Assembly: GCA_023430325.1 (NCBI GenBank)
Contig: JAEZAU010000098.1
Span: 1-5,778 of the forward strand
Source of the DNA: Bacteroidota bacterium
GTDB lineage: Bacteria; Bacteroidota; Bacteroidia; Flavobacteriales_F; PHOS-HE28
DNA length: 5,778 nt
Direction: 5' to 3'
Part shown: positions 1 through 5,217 of the stretch, piece by piece
How the letters are laid out: every line of letters begins with the position of its first letter
Position numbering within the stretch: position 1 is the first letter of the stretch
Translations under genes and position numbers: made by a program
Notes under the pieces: generated by a model
The model's input: only the letters and a program-made list of their open reading frames with translations
What the model was told of the DNA's origin: nothing
Databases searched by the model: none

Positions 1-36
1 GTGCCCGCCGCTTTAATTTTGGATCGATCGTTCTGC

Positions 37-44
37 TACCTTGG
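37..44 (+). promoter_or_regulatory. Possible Bacteroidota -7 box before the DUF2157 gene
   Basis: TACCTTGG matches the Bacteroidota -7 consensus TAnnTTTG at five of six fixed positions. It ends 4 bases before the ATG at 49, so a transcript starting the usual few bases downstream would be nearly or fully leaderless. TTTTG at 17-21 could be the -33 element, but the gap of 15 bases to the box is shorter than usual. It resembles the better box before purB (TACCTTTG), which raises confidence slightly. The call rests on motif and position only. Confidence 0.35.
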
Positions 45-48
45 CCTC

Positions 49-1329
49 ATGAGCGGGCCCCGTCTTCTGGAAAGTCTTCCGCATCTTCTCGATAAAGGCC
101 TGATCACCGCCGATCAGGCCGACCGCATTCGCGATCATTACCGCACCGCACCGGGTGTGCACCGAGATCGCTCAATGGTGCTGTTCAGCATACTTGGATC
201 GATCTTGATCGGACTGGGTGCGATCCTTGTCGTAGCGCATAATTGGGAGGATCTGGGTCGTGGCATGCGCACGTTCTTCGCCTTTCTGCCGGTCGCGATC
301 GGGCAGGCGCTGGTCCTCTTCACCATTCTCAAACGAAAAGATGATCGCGCATGGAGCGAAGGCAGCGCGATATTCCTGTTCCTGGCGGTCGGTGCGTGCA
401 TTGCATTGATCAGCCAGATCTACCACATCCCCGGTGAGCTGGACTCGTTCCTGTTCAGCTGGAGCTTGCTCGTGCTGCCGTTGCTCTATGTCCCGCGATC
501 CATCGTATCGTTCATGTTGTTCCTCGGTCTGATCACTGGATACGCTGTCACCTACAGATGGAACGATCTGAGCTTCGGAGATCCGCGACTGCCATTCATG
601 TACCTCGCATTATTGACAGTGGCTATTCCGGCGTATGTGAAAGAAGCACGAACACGCGGATCGGGAACGGCTTTCTTCTGGGCATCGATCTTCCTGGCGC
701 TTTCGATCGCGATCGGCAGTCAACTGTTCTGGATAGAAGGTCATCTGGAGATAGTTCTCGCGGCAGCTGGGATGGCGACCGCTTACATCTTACTACCAAT
801 GTGGGCAGGTGATCCGAACATCCGGCTTGGACCTTTTCGCGTGATCGGGACGTTGGTCATGATCGGGCTTCTCATCTTCACCAGCAACATGGATGTATGG
901 GAATTCCGGGATGACCGGACGATCGGACAGGACATTTTTCCGCTCGCGGTCCAGATCCTGATCGGCGCATATCTCTACGTCATGACCTTCCGAAGACGAC
1001 GAGTGATGAACGATCCGCTTCCTGAAAGTGCGCTCGTGATCACGCTTGCTTATCTCCTTTCCTATTTATCTGCCCCGGCTGCTGCGATCCTTGTGAATCT
1101 CTGGATGCTTGCCCTTGGGCTCCGTTACATCCGCACGGGCACGCAGGAACATAGTCTTTGGAAGCTCAACATGGGTCTTGCTTTCATCGGCCTAGTGATC
1201 TGGATGCGCTTTTTCGATCTGGACATCAATGATGCCTTGAAAGGTTTGATCTTCATACTTTCCGGTGTCGGTTTCCTGCTCATGAACATGCGCCAGATCA
1301 AGGCACGAAAGCGTATCGCCAATGCGTAA
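49..1329 (+). CDS. DUF2157-family polytopic inner-membrane protein
   Basis: This 426-residue protein has unknown biochemical function. The N-terminal 40 residues are soluble and helical (LLDKGLITADQADRIRDHY, about 13-31), the usual DUF2157 opening in which a 'G-I-x-x-x-Q' helix precedes the membrane part. About 14 hydrophobic segments follow, from about 44-63 to 397-415. Family-like landmarks are SQIYHIPGELDSFLFSW (122-138) and a C-terminal RFFDLDINDALKGLIFILSG (387-406). I chose the ATG at 49 because the DUF2157 helix begins just after it. The frame stays open to a GTG at position 1, but those 16 codons look like leader/promoter sequence. Its stop overlaps the next start by 8 bp (ATGCGTAA, 1322-1329), implying translational coupling. 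DUF2157 genes often sit beside DUF4401 and GDYXXLXY genes, and that partner follows here. The family call is firm; the function is unknown. Confidence 0.88.
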   Translation: MSGPRLLESLPHLLDKGLITADQADRIRDHYRTAPGVHRDRSMVLFSILGSILIGLGAILVVAHNWEDLGRGMRTFFAFLPVAIGQALVLFTILKRKDDRAWSEGSAIFLFLAVGACIALISQIYHIPGELDSFLFSWSLLVLPLLYVPRSIVSFMLFLGLITGYAVTYRWNDLSFGDPRLPFMYLALLTVAIPAYVKEARTRGSGTAFFWASIFLALSIAIGSQLFWIEGHLEIVLAAAGMATAYILLPMWAGDPNIRLGPFRVIGTLVMIGLLIFTSNMDVWEFRDDRTIGQDIFPLAVQILIGAYLYVMTFRRRRVMNDPLPESALVITLAYLLSYLSAPAAAILVNLWMLALGLRYIRTGTQEHSLWKLNMGLAFIGLVIWMRFFDLDINDALKGLIFILSGVGFLLMNMRQIKARKRIANA

Positions 1330-1912
1330 AGGGATCCTGTTGTTCGCATTGATGGTCCTTGCGCAATGGCTACTTCCTTTATGGACGATCTTCGACCAGG
1401 AACGGGTCCTGAATGAAGGGATCCCAATGAAATTCCGCACGGCACCCATCGATCCGCATGATCCATTCCGCGGTGAATATGTTGTGTTGCGATTCGCCAT
1501 GGAAGATTCGATGTATGCCATGCCCGCCGATACACTTGAACACGGTGTACCCGTGGCGATCGTACTCACCGAAGTGAACGGCGAAGCCCAGATCGAAGAA
1601 GTTCTGAAGGAAGCACCGGATGATGATCGGCCCTGGTTGTGGGCTACCGTGAGTGTATATGACTGGCAGGACGGGAAGTACCAGATCGATCTGCCTTTCG
1701 ATCGATATTATCTTGAACAAGGAACGGGCCGCCGCACCGAAGATCTCGTCTATGGATGGCAGGAGGATCCGCGGCCAGCACATGCTTTGGTACACATCGC
1801 CAATGGATCGGGGGTCATTGCCGATCTCCTGGTGGATGGCCGGCCCATACGCGAGCTCATCCTCGAAGAGAGGAACGCTCCGCCGGTGGAAGATCCGATC
1901 GTGGCGCCATAA
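1322..1912 (+). CDS. GDYXXLXY-domain membrane-anchored protein
   Basis: This is a 196-residue protein of unknown function. An N-terminal hydrophobic segment (about 4-24) serves as a signal anchor, and the rest should lie outside the cytoplasmic membrane. The family signature appears as PIDPHDPFRGEYVVLRF (42-58): the usual GDYxxLxY has become GEYVVLRF, with D to E at 52 and the final Y to F at 58. A second conserved block, LPFDRYYLEQGTGRRTEDL (124-142), matches the family's 'F-x-R-Y/F-[YF]-x-x-E' region, and VDGRP (171-175) lies near the end. It is the second gene of an operon with the DUF2157 gene, its ATG overlapping that stop by 8 bp. Its last codons, encoding an acidic proline-containing tail (about residues 179-196), overlap the 3' end of the opposite-strand EI24 gene. 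The family assignment comes from motif plus neighbour and is strong; the role is unknown. Confidence 0.85.
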   Translation: MRKGILLFALMVLAQWLLPLWTIFDQERVLNEGIPMKFRTAPIDPHDPFRGEYVVLRFAMEDSMYAMPADTLEHGVPVAIVLTEVNGEAQIEEVLKEAPDDDRPWLWATVSVYDWQDGKYQIDLPFDRYYLEQGTGRRTEDLVYGWQEDPRPAHALVHIANGSGVIADLLVDGRPIRELILEERNAPPVEDPIVAP

Positions 1913-2672
1913 GTTCATCCCTCTTCAACGCAAGCACCGCCCCCACCGCGGCCATTCCGGGTGCAAGGGTCATCCCGAGCAACGGGACCTTCATCAACAG
2001 ACTGAACAATGCACCATTGGTGATCACCAAGGGGAGCCTCTTGTTCACTTCACGCGTACTGGCCGCCATGCCCAACCTACGCCGCTCGAACACGTAATCG
2101 AACATGGAGAACCCGTAGAAATACGCCGATACGAGAAAGAGCAACACCACCGAGAGTGGTATTCCGAACGGCAGAACGAACGTCAAGGCCCATATCGCGA
2201 TGCTGATCACCAGTTCGAACACACCATTCCGCAGCGCGATCATCGATCCACGCACGGCGTCCTTCAACAATTGCATCGGATCAAACGCATGTGATCGCCC
2301 GGTGATGATCTCTTCGGCCTTTTCACTCGCGTAGGCCAGTAACGGTGACAACAGGATCAGCACGATGTATTTGTTGAACGTGAACAGCAGGTAGGCTATC
2401 GCGATCTTCAGGACGATCAGGACGATCACCTCACGGGCTCCATCCAACACCGCTGCAGCATCACGCCAGAACCCATCGTCCATCTGCTGATCAGGCAGGT
2501 CCAGCTGAGCTGCGATCCACACCGTAAGGCGATCCACGGGTCCTTCAAGCACCATGAAGAAAAGAATGGCCAGAAGGATCCACAATACGGCCGGCGCCAG
2601 GAACAGCCACCAAAGCCGGTGGCGCAGTATGAAACGGAATGAAGTAAAAAAGCCCTGGAATGCCTGGATCAT
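1857..2672 (-). CDS. EI24/CysZ-like integral membrane protein
   Basis: This 271-residue membrane protein resembles the EI24 domain family, which includes CysZ, a sulfate-uptake protein, and eukaryotic EI24. It has a cytoplasmic N-terminus (MIQAFQGFFTSFRFILRH), a hydrophobic segment at about 20-42, a periplasmic-like loop (44-78), a long hydrophobic stretch (81-113), a hairpin (151-190) and a last hydrophobic region (213-249). Family landmarks are SPLLAYASEKAEEIITG (109-125) and the AYFYGFSMFDYVFERRR stretch (183-199), matching the EI24 'Y-x-G-F-x-x-x-D-Y-x-x-x-R-R' pattern. I chose the ATG at 2672 because the 73 codons upstream run antisense into purB and are not family-like. No cys genes are nearby, so sulfate transport is not implied. 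Its 3' end overlaps the convergent GDYXXLXY gene by 56 bp. A short GGAG lies 3 bases before the ATG, too close for a classical ribosome site. Confidence 0.82.
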   Translation of the reverse strand: MIQAFQGFFTSFRFILRHRLWWLFLAPAVLWILLAILFFMVLEGPVDRLTVWIAAQLDLPDQQMDDGFWRDAAAVLDGAREVIVLIVLKIAIAYLLFTFNKYIVLILLSPLLAYASEKAEEIITGRSHAFDPMQLLKDAVRGSMIALRNGVFELVISIAIWALTFVLPFGIPLSVVLLFLVSAYFYGFSMFDYVFERRRLGMAASTREVNKRLPLVITNGALFSLLMKVPLLGMTLAPGMAAVGAVLALKRDELMAPRSDLPPAERSSLRG

Positions 2673-2678
2673 CTTCTC

Positions 2679-2686
2679 CAAAGATC
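2679..2686 (-). promoter_or_regulatory. Possible -7 box of the EI24 gene
   Basis: Read on the minus strand, GATCTTTG matches TAnnTTTG at five of six fixed positions (the first T is G). It lies 6 bases before the ATG at 2672, a spacing like that of the box before the DUF2157 gene, which would give an almost leaderless transcript. No convincing -33 TTTG is visible. It shares the 84-bp divergent intergenic region with the purB promoter. Confidence 0.25.
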
Positions 2687-2728
2687 GTTCGCTGCAACGC
2701 CATAAAGGTGGCGAGGCCGGCACTGACC

Positions 2729-2736
2729 TACCTTTG
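2729..2736 (+). promoter_or_regulatory. purB promoter -7 box (TAnnTTTG)
   Basis: TACCTTTG is a perfect match to the Bacteroidota -7 consensus TAnnTTTG. It ends 20 bases before the purB ATG, so transcription should start near 2740-2743 and leave a leader of roughly 15 bases. No Shine-Dalgarno sequence is seen; the leader is pyrimidine-rich (TTCCTTTTTCC). The -33 region has no clear TTTG. No PurR-like palindrome or riboswitch-sized leader fits in the 84-bp gap to the divergent EI24 gene. Confidence 0.6.
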
Positions 2737-2756
2737 CGCCTTCCTTTTTCCAGACC

Positions 2757-4121
2757 ATGGAACTGAGCACGCTCACCGCCATTTCTCCGATCGATGGACG
2801 CTATCGCGACCGTACCCGTGAGCTGGCGCAATGGTTCAGTGAACAGGCGCTCATGCGCTACAGGCTCCGCGTTGAACTGGAATATTACCATTTCCTTTGT
2901 GAGATCCCCCTTCCTGAATTGAAAGGTGTTCCGCTCAAGAAGCTGAAGTCAGTGAAGGACCGGATCGAGGAGCTCAGCACCAGCGATGCGCAACGCATCA
3001 AGGATATCGAGAAGGTGACGAATCACGATGTGAAGGCGATCGAATACTTCCTGAAGGAGCGAATGGAAGAGGCCGGTCTGGGAAACCAACGCGAATTCGT
3101 CCATTTCGCGCTTACCAGCCAGGACATCAATAACACGGCACTGCCGCTGCTTATAAAGGATTTCACTTATGAAGCGTATCAACCGGCGTTGATCGAACTG
3201 GTGGATCGGCTGCATGGTTTCGCCCTGGAATGGGCGCGTGTGCCCATGCTCGCACGCACGCATGGCCAGCCGGCTTCACCCACTCGCCTGGGAAAAGAGA
3301 TGCAGGTCTTCGTGGAGCGTCTCGATCGGCAGATGAAGTTGCTTCGTGAAGTGCCTTTCTCTGGAAAATTCGGCGGTGCCACAGGTAATTTCAACGCACA
3401 CCACGCCGCCTATCCAGAGCTGGATTGGGTGGAACTTGCCGATCGGTTCCTGCATGATCGCCTCGGCCTTCAAAGGCAGCAATTCACTACGCAGATCGAT
3501 CATTACGATGATCTGGCCGCACTGTTCGATGCCATGCGCCGGATAAATACCATCCTCATCGATCTGTGCCGCGATATCTGGCAGTACATCAGCCTCGATT
3601 ATTTCCGCCAGCGGATCAAACCCGGAGAGATCGGCAGCAGCGCCATGCCGCACAAAGTGAACCCGATCGATTTCGAGAACGCGGAGGGGAATCTGGGTAT
3701 CGCCAACGCGCTCTTCACTTTCTTGAGCGAAAAACTACCCGTGAGCCGTCTTCAGCGTGACCTCACGGACAGTACCGTTACACGGAACATCGGGCTGCCC
3801 ATGGCCCACACAATTGTCGCTTTTGATGCGTTGCGCAAGGGACTCGGTAAATTGCTCTTGAACGAAAAGGCGATCGAACGAGATCTGGATGCTCAATGGC
3901 CGGTGATCGCAGAGGGGATCCAGACCATTCTTCGCCGCGCCGGATTTCCGCAGCCTTATGAACGTTTGAAGGAATTGACCCGTGGAAAGGAGAAGATCGG
4001 TCAGGCCGATATCCATGCGTTCATCGATCGGCTCGAAGTGAGCGAAGAGGTGCGCGAGCAACTGCGTTCACTTACGCCCCAGAACTACATCGGTGTCGAT
4101 CTGCTCAGCCGCAGCCGATAA
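2757..4121 (+). CDS. purB: Adenylosuccinate lyase
   Basis: PurB catalyses two fumarate-releasing steps: SAICAR to AICAR in de novo purine synthesis, and adenylosuccinate to AMP. It is a cytoplasmic homotetramer of the fumarase/aspartase superfamily. At 454 residues it is full length, close to E. coli PurB (456). Visible motifs in order are SPIDGRY (10-16), TNHDVKAIEYFLKE (88-101), TSQDIN (120-125), ARTHGQPASP (166-175) with the presumed general acid His169, the signature loop GSSAMPHKVNPIDFENAEGN (293-312) with the catalytic Ser in the SS pair (294-295), and QRDLTDSTVTRN (333-344). The C-terminal block YERLKELTRG (401-410) is also typical. The ATG at 2757 gives the standard MELSTLTAISPIDGRY opening. 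The gene stands alone on its strand, flanked by unrelated genes, with a TAnnTTTG box upstream. No residue is missing and the product should be active. Confidence 0.98.
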   Translation: MELSTLTAISPIDGRYRDRTRELAQWFSEQALMRYRLRVELEYYHFLCEIPLPELKGVPLKKLKSVKDRIEELSTSDAQRIKDIEKVTNHDVKAIEYFLKERMEEAGLGNQREFVHFALTSQDINNTALPLLIKDFTYEAYQPALIELVDRLHGFALEWARVPMLARTHGQPASPTRLGKEMQVFVERLDRQMKLLREVPFSGKFGGATGNFNAHHAAYPELDWVELADRFLHDRLGLQRQQFTTQIDHYDDLAALFDAMRRINTILIDLCRDIWQYISLDYFRQRIKPGEIGSSAMPHKVNPIDFENAEGNLGIANALFTFLSEKLPVSRLQRDLTDSTVTRNIGLPMAHTIVAFDALRKGLGKLLLNEKAIERDLDAQWPVIAEGIQTILRRAGFPQPYERLKELTRGKEKIGQADIHAFIDRLEVSEEVREQLRSLTPQNYIGVDLLSRSR

Positions 4122-4262
4122 TTGCGATTCTCTCAGATCGGTCGGGCGGGCAATTGGCAAAAGGTACGGTGTAACATGCCCGCAGTTTTGGTGCCACGGC
4201 ACTGTAGGCCTTACGCTTATCGGCCTGCTCGTCTTCAAGTCGAGGACTGCACGGCTACCAGA
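4122..4262. other. Convergent intergenic gap with short inverted repeats
   Basis: This 141-bp gap lies between the 3' ends of purB and the secreted-protein gene. It contains AATTGC/GCAATT (4120-4125 with 4150-4155), GTGCCACGGCAC (4191-4202), GTAGGCC/GGCCTGC (4204-4210 with 4222-4228, one G-T pair) and GTCTTC/GAGGAC (4231-4236 with 4242-4247, one G-T pair). None is followed by a T-run on either strand, so I do not call an intrinsic terminator. The hairpins could still protect or end the two converging transcripts. No convincing coding sequence is present. Confidence 0.4.
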
Positions 4263-4793
4263 TCACTGCTGAGTGGCCTGGTAAGCCTTCTCATGCATTG
4301 TGAGCGTTGCTTCAAGGTCCTTCGCAAGTGATGCACTGTAGGCTTCATCCCACATGAACTTGCGCCCTTTGCCGTTCAATTTGCAAATGCCCGAAGGTCT
4401 GCCGGTGATCACCGTGTAATCGATCTGTGGTTGCGGTCTTATCATCGCAATGCCCGCATTCATGCCGTGATCGCCATTCCTGCGGTTGCTCTCCACACCG
4501 TGCAGATCCAGCGAAATGTACTTCGTCAAGTAACCGTTATGGACGTAATACACGTAGAACTCACGATCGAAGGGCAGTCCCAGTTCATAACGGCCCTTGT
4601 CATCGCTATGCCCTTCGATCACTTTGGTCGTATCGGTCGCATCTACAACGCGGATCAGCACATTTCTCAAGAGCGCCTTGGAATCCATGTCCCAAACCTC
4701 CCCATACAAGTAGAATGGTTGTTCGGTCACCTGCGCACTGGCGTTCAGACCAATGAGCATTGGCCACAGAAGAAGTCGGATCGTCCGTAACAT
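4263..4793 (-). CDS. Secreted carboxypeptidase-regulatory-like domain protein
   Basis: This 176-residue exported protein has unknown partner and role. The signal peptide is clear: basic MLRTIR, a hydrophobic core (7-16), then ASA|Q at 18-21 as the likely cleavage site. The mature part begins with a beta-sandwich of the CarboxypepD_reg type, known in Bacteroidota outer-membrane and secreted proteins: FYLYGEVWDMDSKALLRNV (27-45), then IRVVDATDTTKV (47-58), SDDKGRYELGLPFDREFYVY (63-82) and HNGYLTKYISLDL (85-97). The SDDKGRYEL stretch is the family's 'T-D-x-x-G-x-[YF]' turn. A second region (about 116-162) includes GICKLNGKGRKFMWDEAYS, like the tails of similar Flavobacteriales proteins. It lacks a TonB-dependent receptor or peptidase domain, and I see no sorting signal. 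The ATG at 4793 directly precedes the signal peptide. No clear TAnnTTTG box lies upstream, where the region instead leads to structured repeats. Confidence 0.75.
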   Translation of the reverse strand: MLRTIRLLLWPMLIGLNASAQVTEQPFYLYGEVWDMDSKALLRNVLIRVVDATDTTKVIEGHSDDKGRYELGLPFDREFYVYYVHNGYLTKYISLDLHGVESNRRNGDHGMNAGIAMIRPQPQIDYTVITGRPSGICKLNGKGRKFMWDEAYSASLAKDLEATLTMHEKAYQATQQ

Positions 4794-4882
4794 GGCGCTC
4801 TGTATTACGCGATCGATGGCGGCACCTTCCCTATCACCGATCGCACTACGAATGTACCGGAATGCCAGGGAACGTTCAATTT
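4794..4882. other. Upstream region of the secreted-protein gene, no clear signal
   Basis: These 89 bases separate the secreted-protein start from the first structured repeat and should hold that gene's promoter. I see no TAnnTTTG box, operator or ribosome site on the minus strand. Three GATC sites occur at 4819, 4843 and nearby positions, in keeping with the rest of the window. Confidence 0.3.
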
Positions 4883-5010
4883 GGGCGTGTCCCGGCCTTC
4901 GATCGGACCCATATACTAAAGTCTCGGGTAAGGCCGGGCCGCGCTATCCGCTTGTACTCCTCCCCCGGGGTGAAAACCCGGGGTGGGGGTAACGCTCCTA
5001 TCGCTCACGC
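4883..5010 (+). repeat. Structured intergenic repeat element, copy 1
   Basis: This is a non-coding element of about 128 bp with nested inverted repeats. The ends pair as GCGTG (4885-4889) with CACGC (5006-5010). Inside is a perfect 9-bp stem, CCCGGCCTT (4891-4899) with AAGGCCGGG (4930-4938), with ACCC/GGGT (4907-4910 with 4926-4929) in its loop. The third domain is a long GC-rich hairpin at 4956-4990, with arms around a TGAAAA loop (4971-4976) and one bulge and one mismatch. The element resembles copy 2 in opposite orientation: GGGCGTGTCCC at the 5' end matches 9 of 11, the last 18 bases match 13 of 18, and CTCGGGT plus GGGCC are shared internally. From memory, similar intergenic elements are widespread in Bacteroidota genomes. 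It could be a mobile REP-like element or an RNA; the sequence alone does not decide. Confidence 0.6.
4956..4990 (+). other. Strong GC-rich hairpin within repeat copy 1
   Basis: The 5' arm 4956-4970 pairs with 4977-4990. The innermost three G-C pairs (4968-4970 with 4977-4979) close a six-base TGAAAA loop. A bulged G at 4967, four more C-G pairs, one C/T mismatch and six further pairs (two of them G-T) complete the stem. No T-run follows, so it is not a standard terminator. It is the most variable part between the two repeat copies. Confidence 0.6.
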
Positions 5011-5072
5011 GCTTCGCATTGCCGTAACATCTGTGATCAGCGAGCGATCGTTCTGGTCCGACCTAGGATCTT

Positions 5073-5170
5073 GCGTTAGGGACATGAGTGGAAAGCCCGG
5101 AGGCCGCGCTTTTGGCGGCCGAGGACTTGCAACGTTGGCCCGACCCGAGGCTTTTGCGAGGGGAACGCCC
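5073..5170 (-). repeat. Structured intergenic repeat element, copy 2 (inverted)
   Basis: This is a second, shorter member (98 bp) of the same family on the opposite strand, 62 bp from copy 1 with the 3' ends facing. Its ends pair as GCGTT (minus strand 5168-5164) with AACGC (5077-5073), in the same place as GCGTG/CACGC of copy 1, so one base pair differs on both sides. A hairpin GGCCGC/GCGGCC (5102-5107 with 5115-5120, 7-base loop) takes the position of the large hairpin. CTCGGGT (5149-5143) and GGGCC (5141-5137) are shared with copy 1, and CCC (5163-5161) can pair with GGG (5141-5139). It ends 46 bp from the stop of the copper-type barrel gene. No open frame of protein-like character crosses it. 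Confidence 0.55.
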
Positions 5171-5193
5171 ACTCCTCGGCTCCGCTCGGAGTG
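5170..5193. other. Stem-loop downstream of the copper-type gene
   Basis: CACTCC (5170-5175) and GGAGTG (5188-5193) form a 6-bp stem with a 12-base GC-rich loop. On the minus strand it lies 23 bases past the stop codon of the barrel gene, where a terminator would be expected, but there is no following T-run. It touches the end of repeat copy 2 and could be a separate short palindromic repeat of the kind often found after Bacteroidota genes. Confidence 0.4.
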
Positions 5194-5217
5194 ACATTTC
5201 CGCTCAGTGGGACATTT
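5182..5217. repeat. 18-bp imperfect tandem repeat, two copies
   Basis: CCGCTCGGAGTGACATTT (5182-5199) is followed directly by CCGCTCAGTGGGACATTT (5200-5217), with 15 of 18 positions identical. The second copy runs into the stop codon of the minus-strand barrel gene (TGA at 5217-5219), and the first copy contains one arm of the stem-loop at 5170-5193. Confidence 0.6.

Noticed and set aside
1..48. GTG start at position 1 for the DUF2157 gene
   Set aside because: The 16 extra residues precede the family's N-terminal helix and overlap the likely promoter box. The in-frame GTG at the very edge is probably chance.
1653..2294. 213-codon open frame on +
   Set aside because: It overlaps the GDYXXLXY and EI24 genes, and its translation is rich in H, R and Q with no recognisable fold. 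It is an out-of-frame shadow.
2673..2891. 73-codon N-terminal extension of the EI24 gene
   Set aside because: It would be antisense to the start of purB and cover the purB promoter, and its sequence is unlike the family, whose N-terminus fits the ATG at 2672.
4119..4158. Intrinsic terminator after purB (AATTGC...GCAATT)
   Set aside because: The stem is short, the loop is 24 bases, and no T-run follows on the + strand.
4199..4343. 11-bp direct repeat GCACTGTAGGC at 4199-4209 and 4333-4343
   Set aside because: One copy lies in the secreted-protein gene and the other in the adjacent gap, so it could mark a duplicated gene end, but the match does not extend beyond 11 bases and chance is not excluded.
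4760..5194. 144-codon open frame on + across the repeat region
   Set aside because: It runs through both structured repeats and the promoter side of the secreted-protein gene, has a low-complexity GC-driven translation (runs of R, G, P), and shows no domain or start signal.
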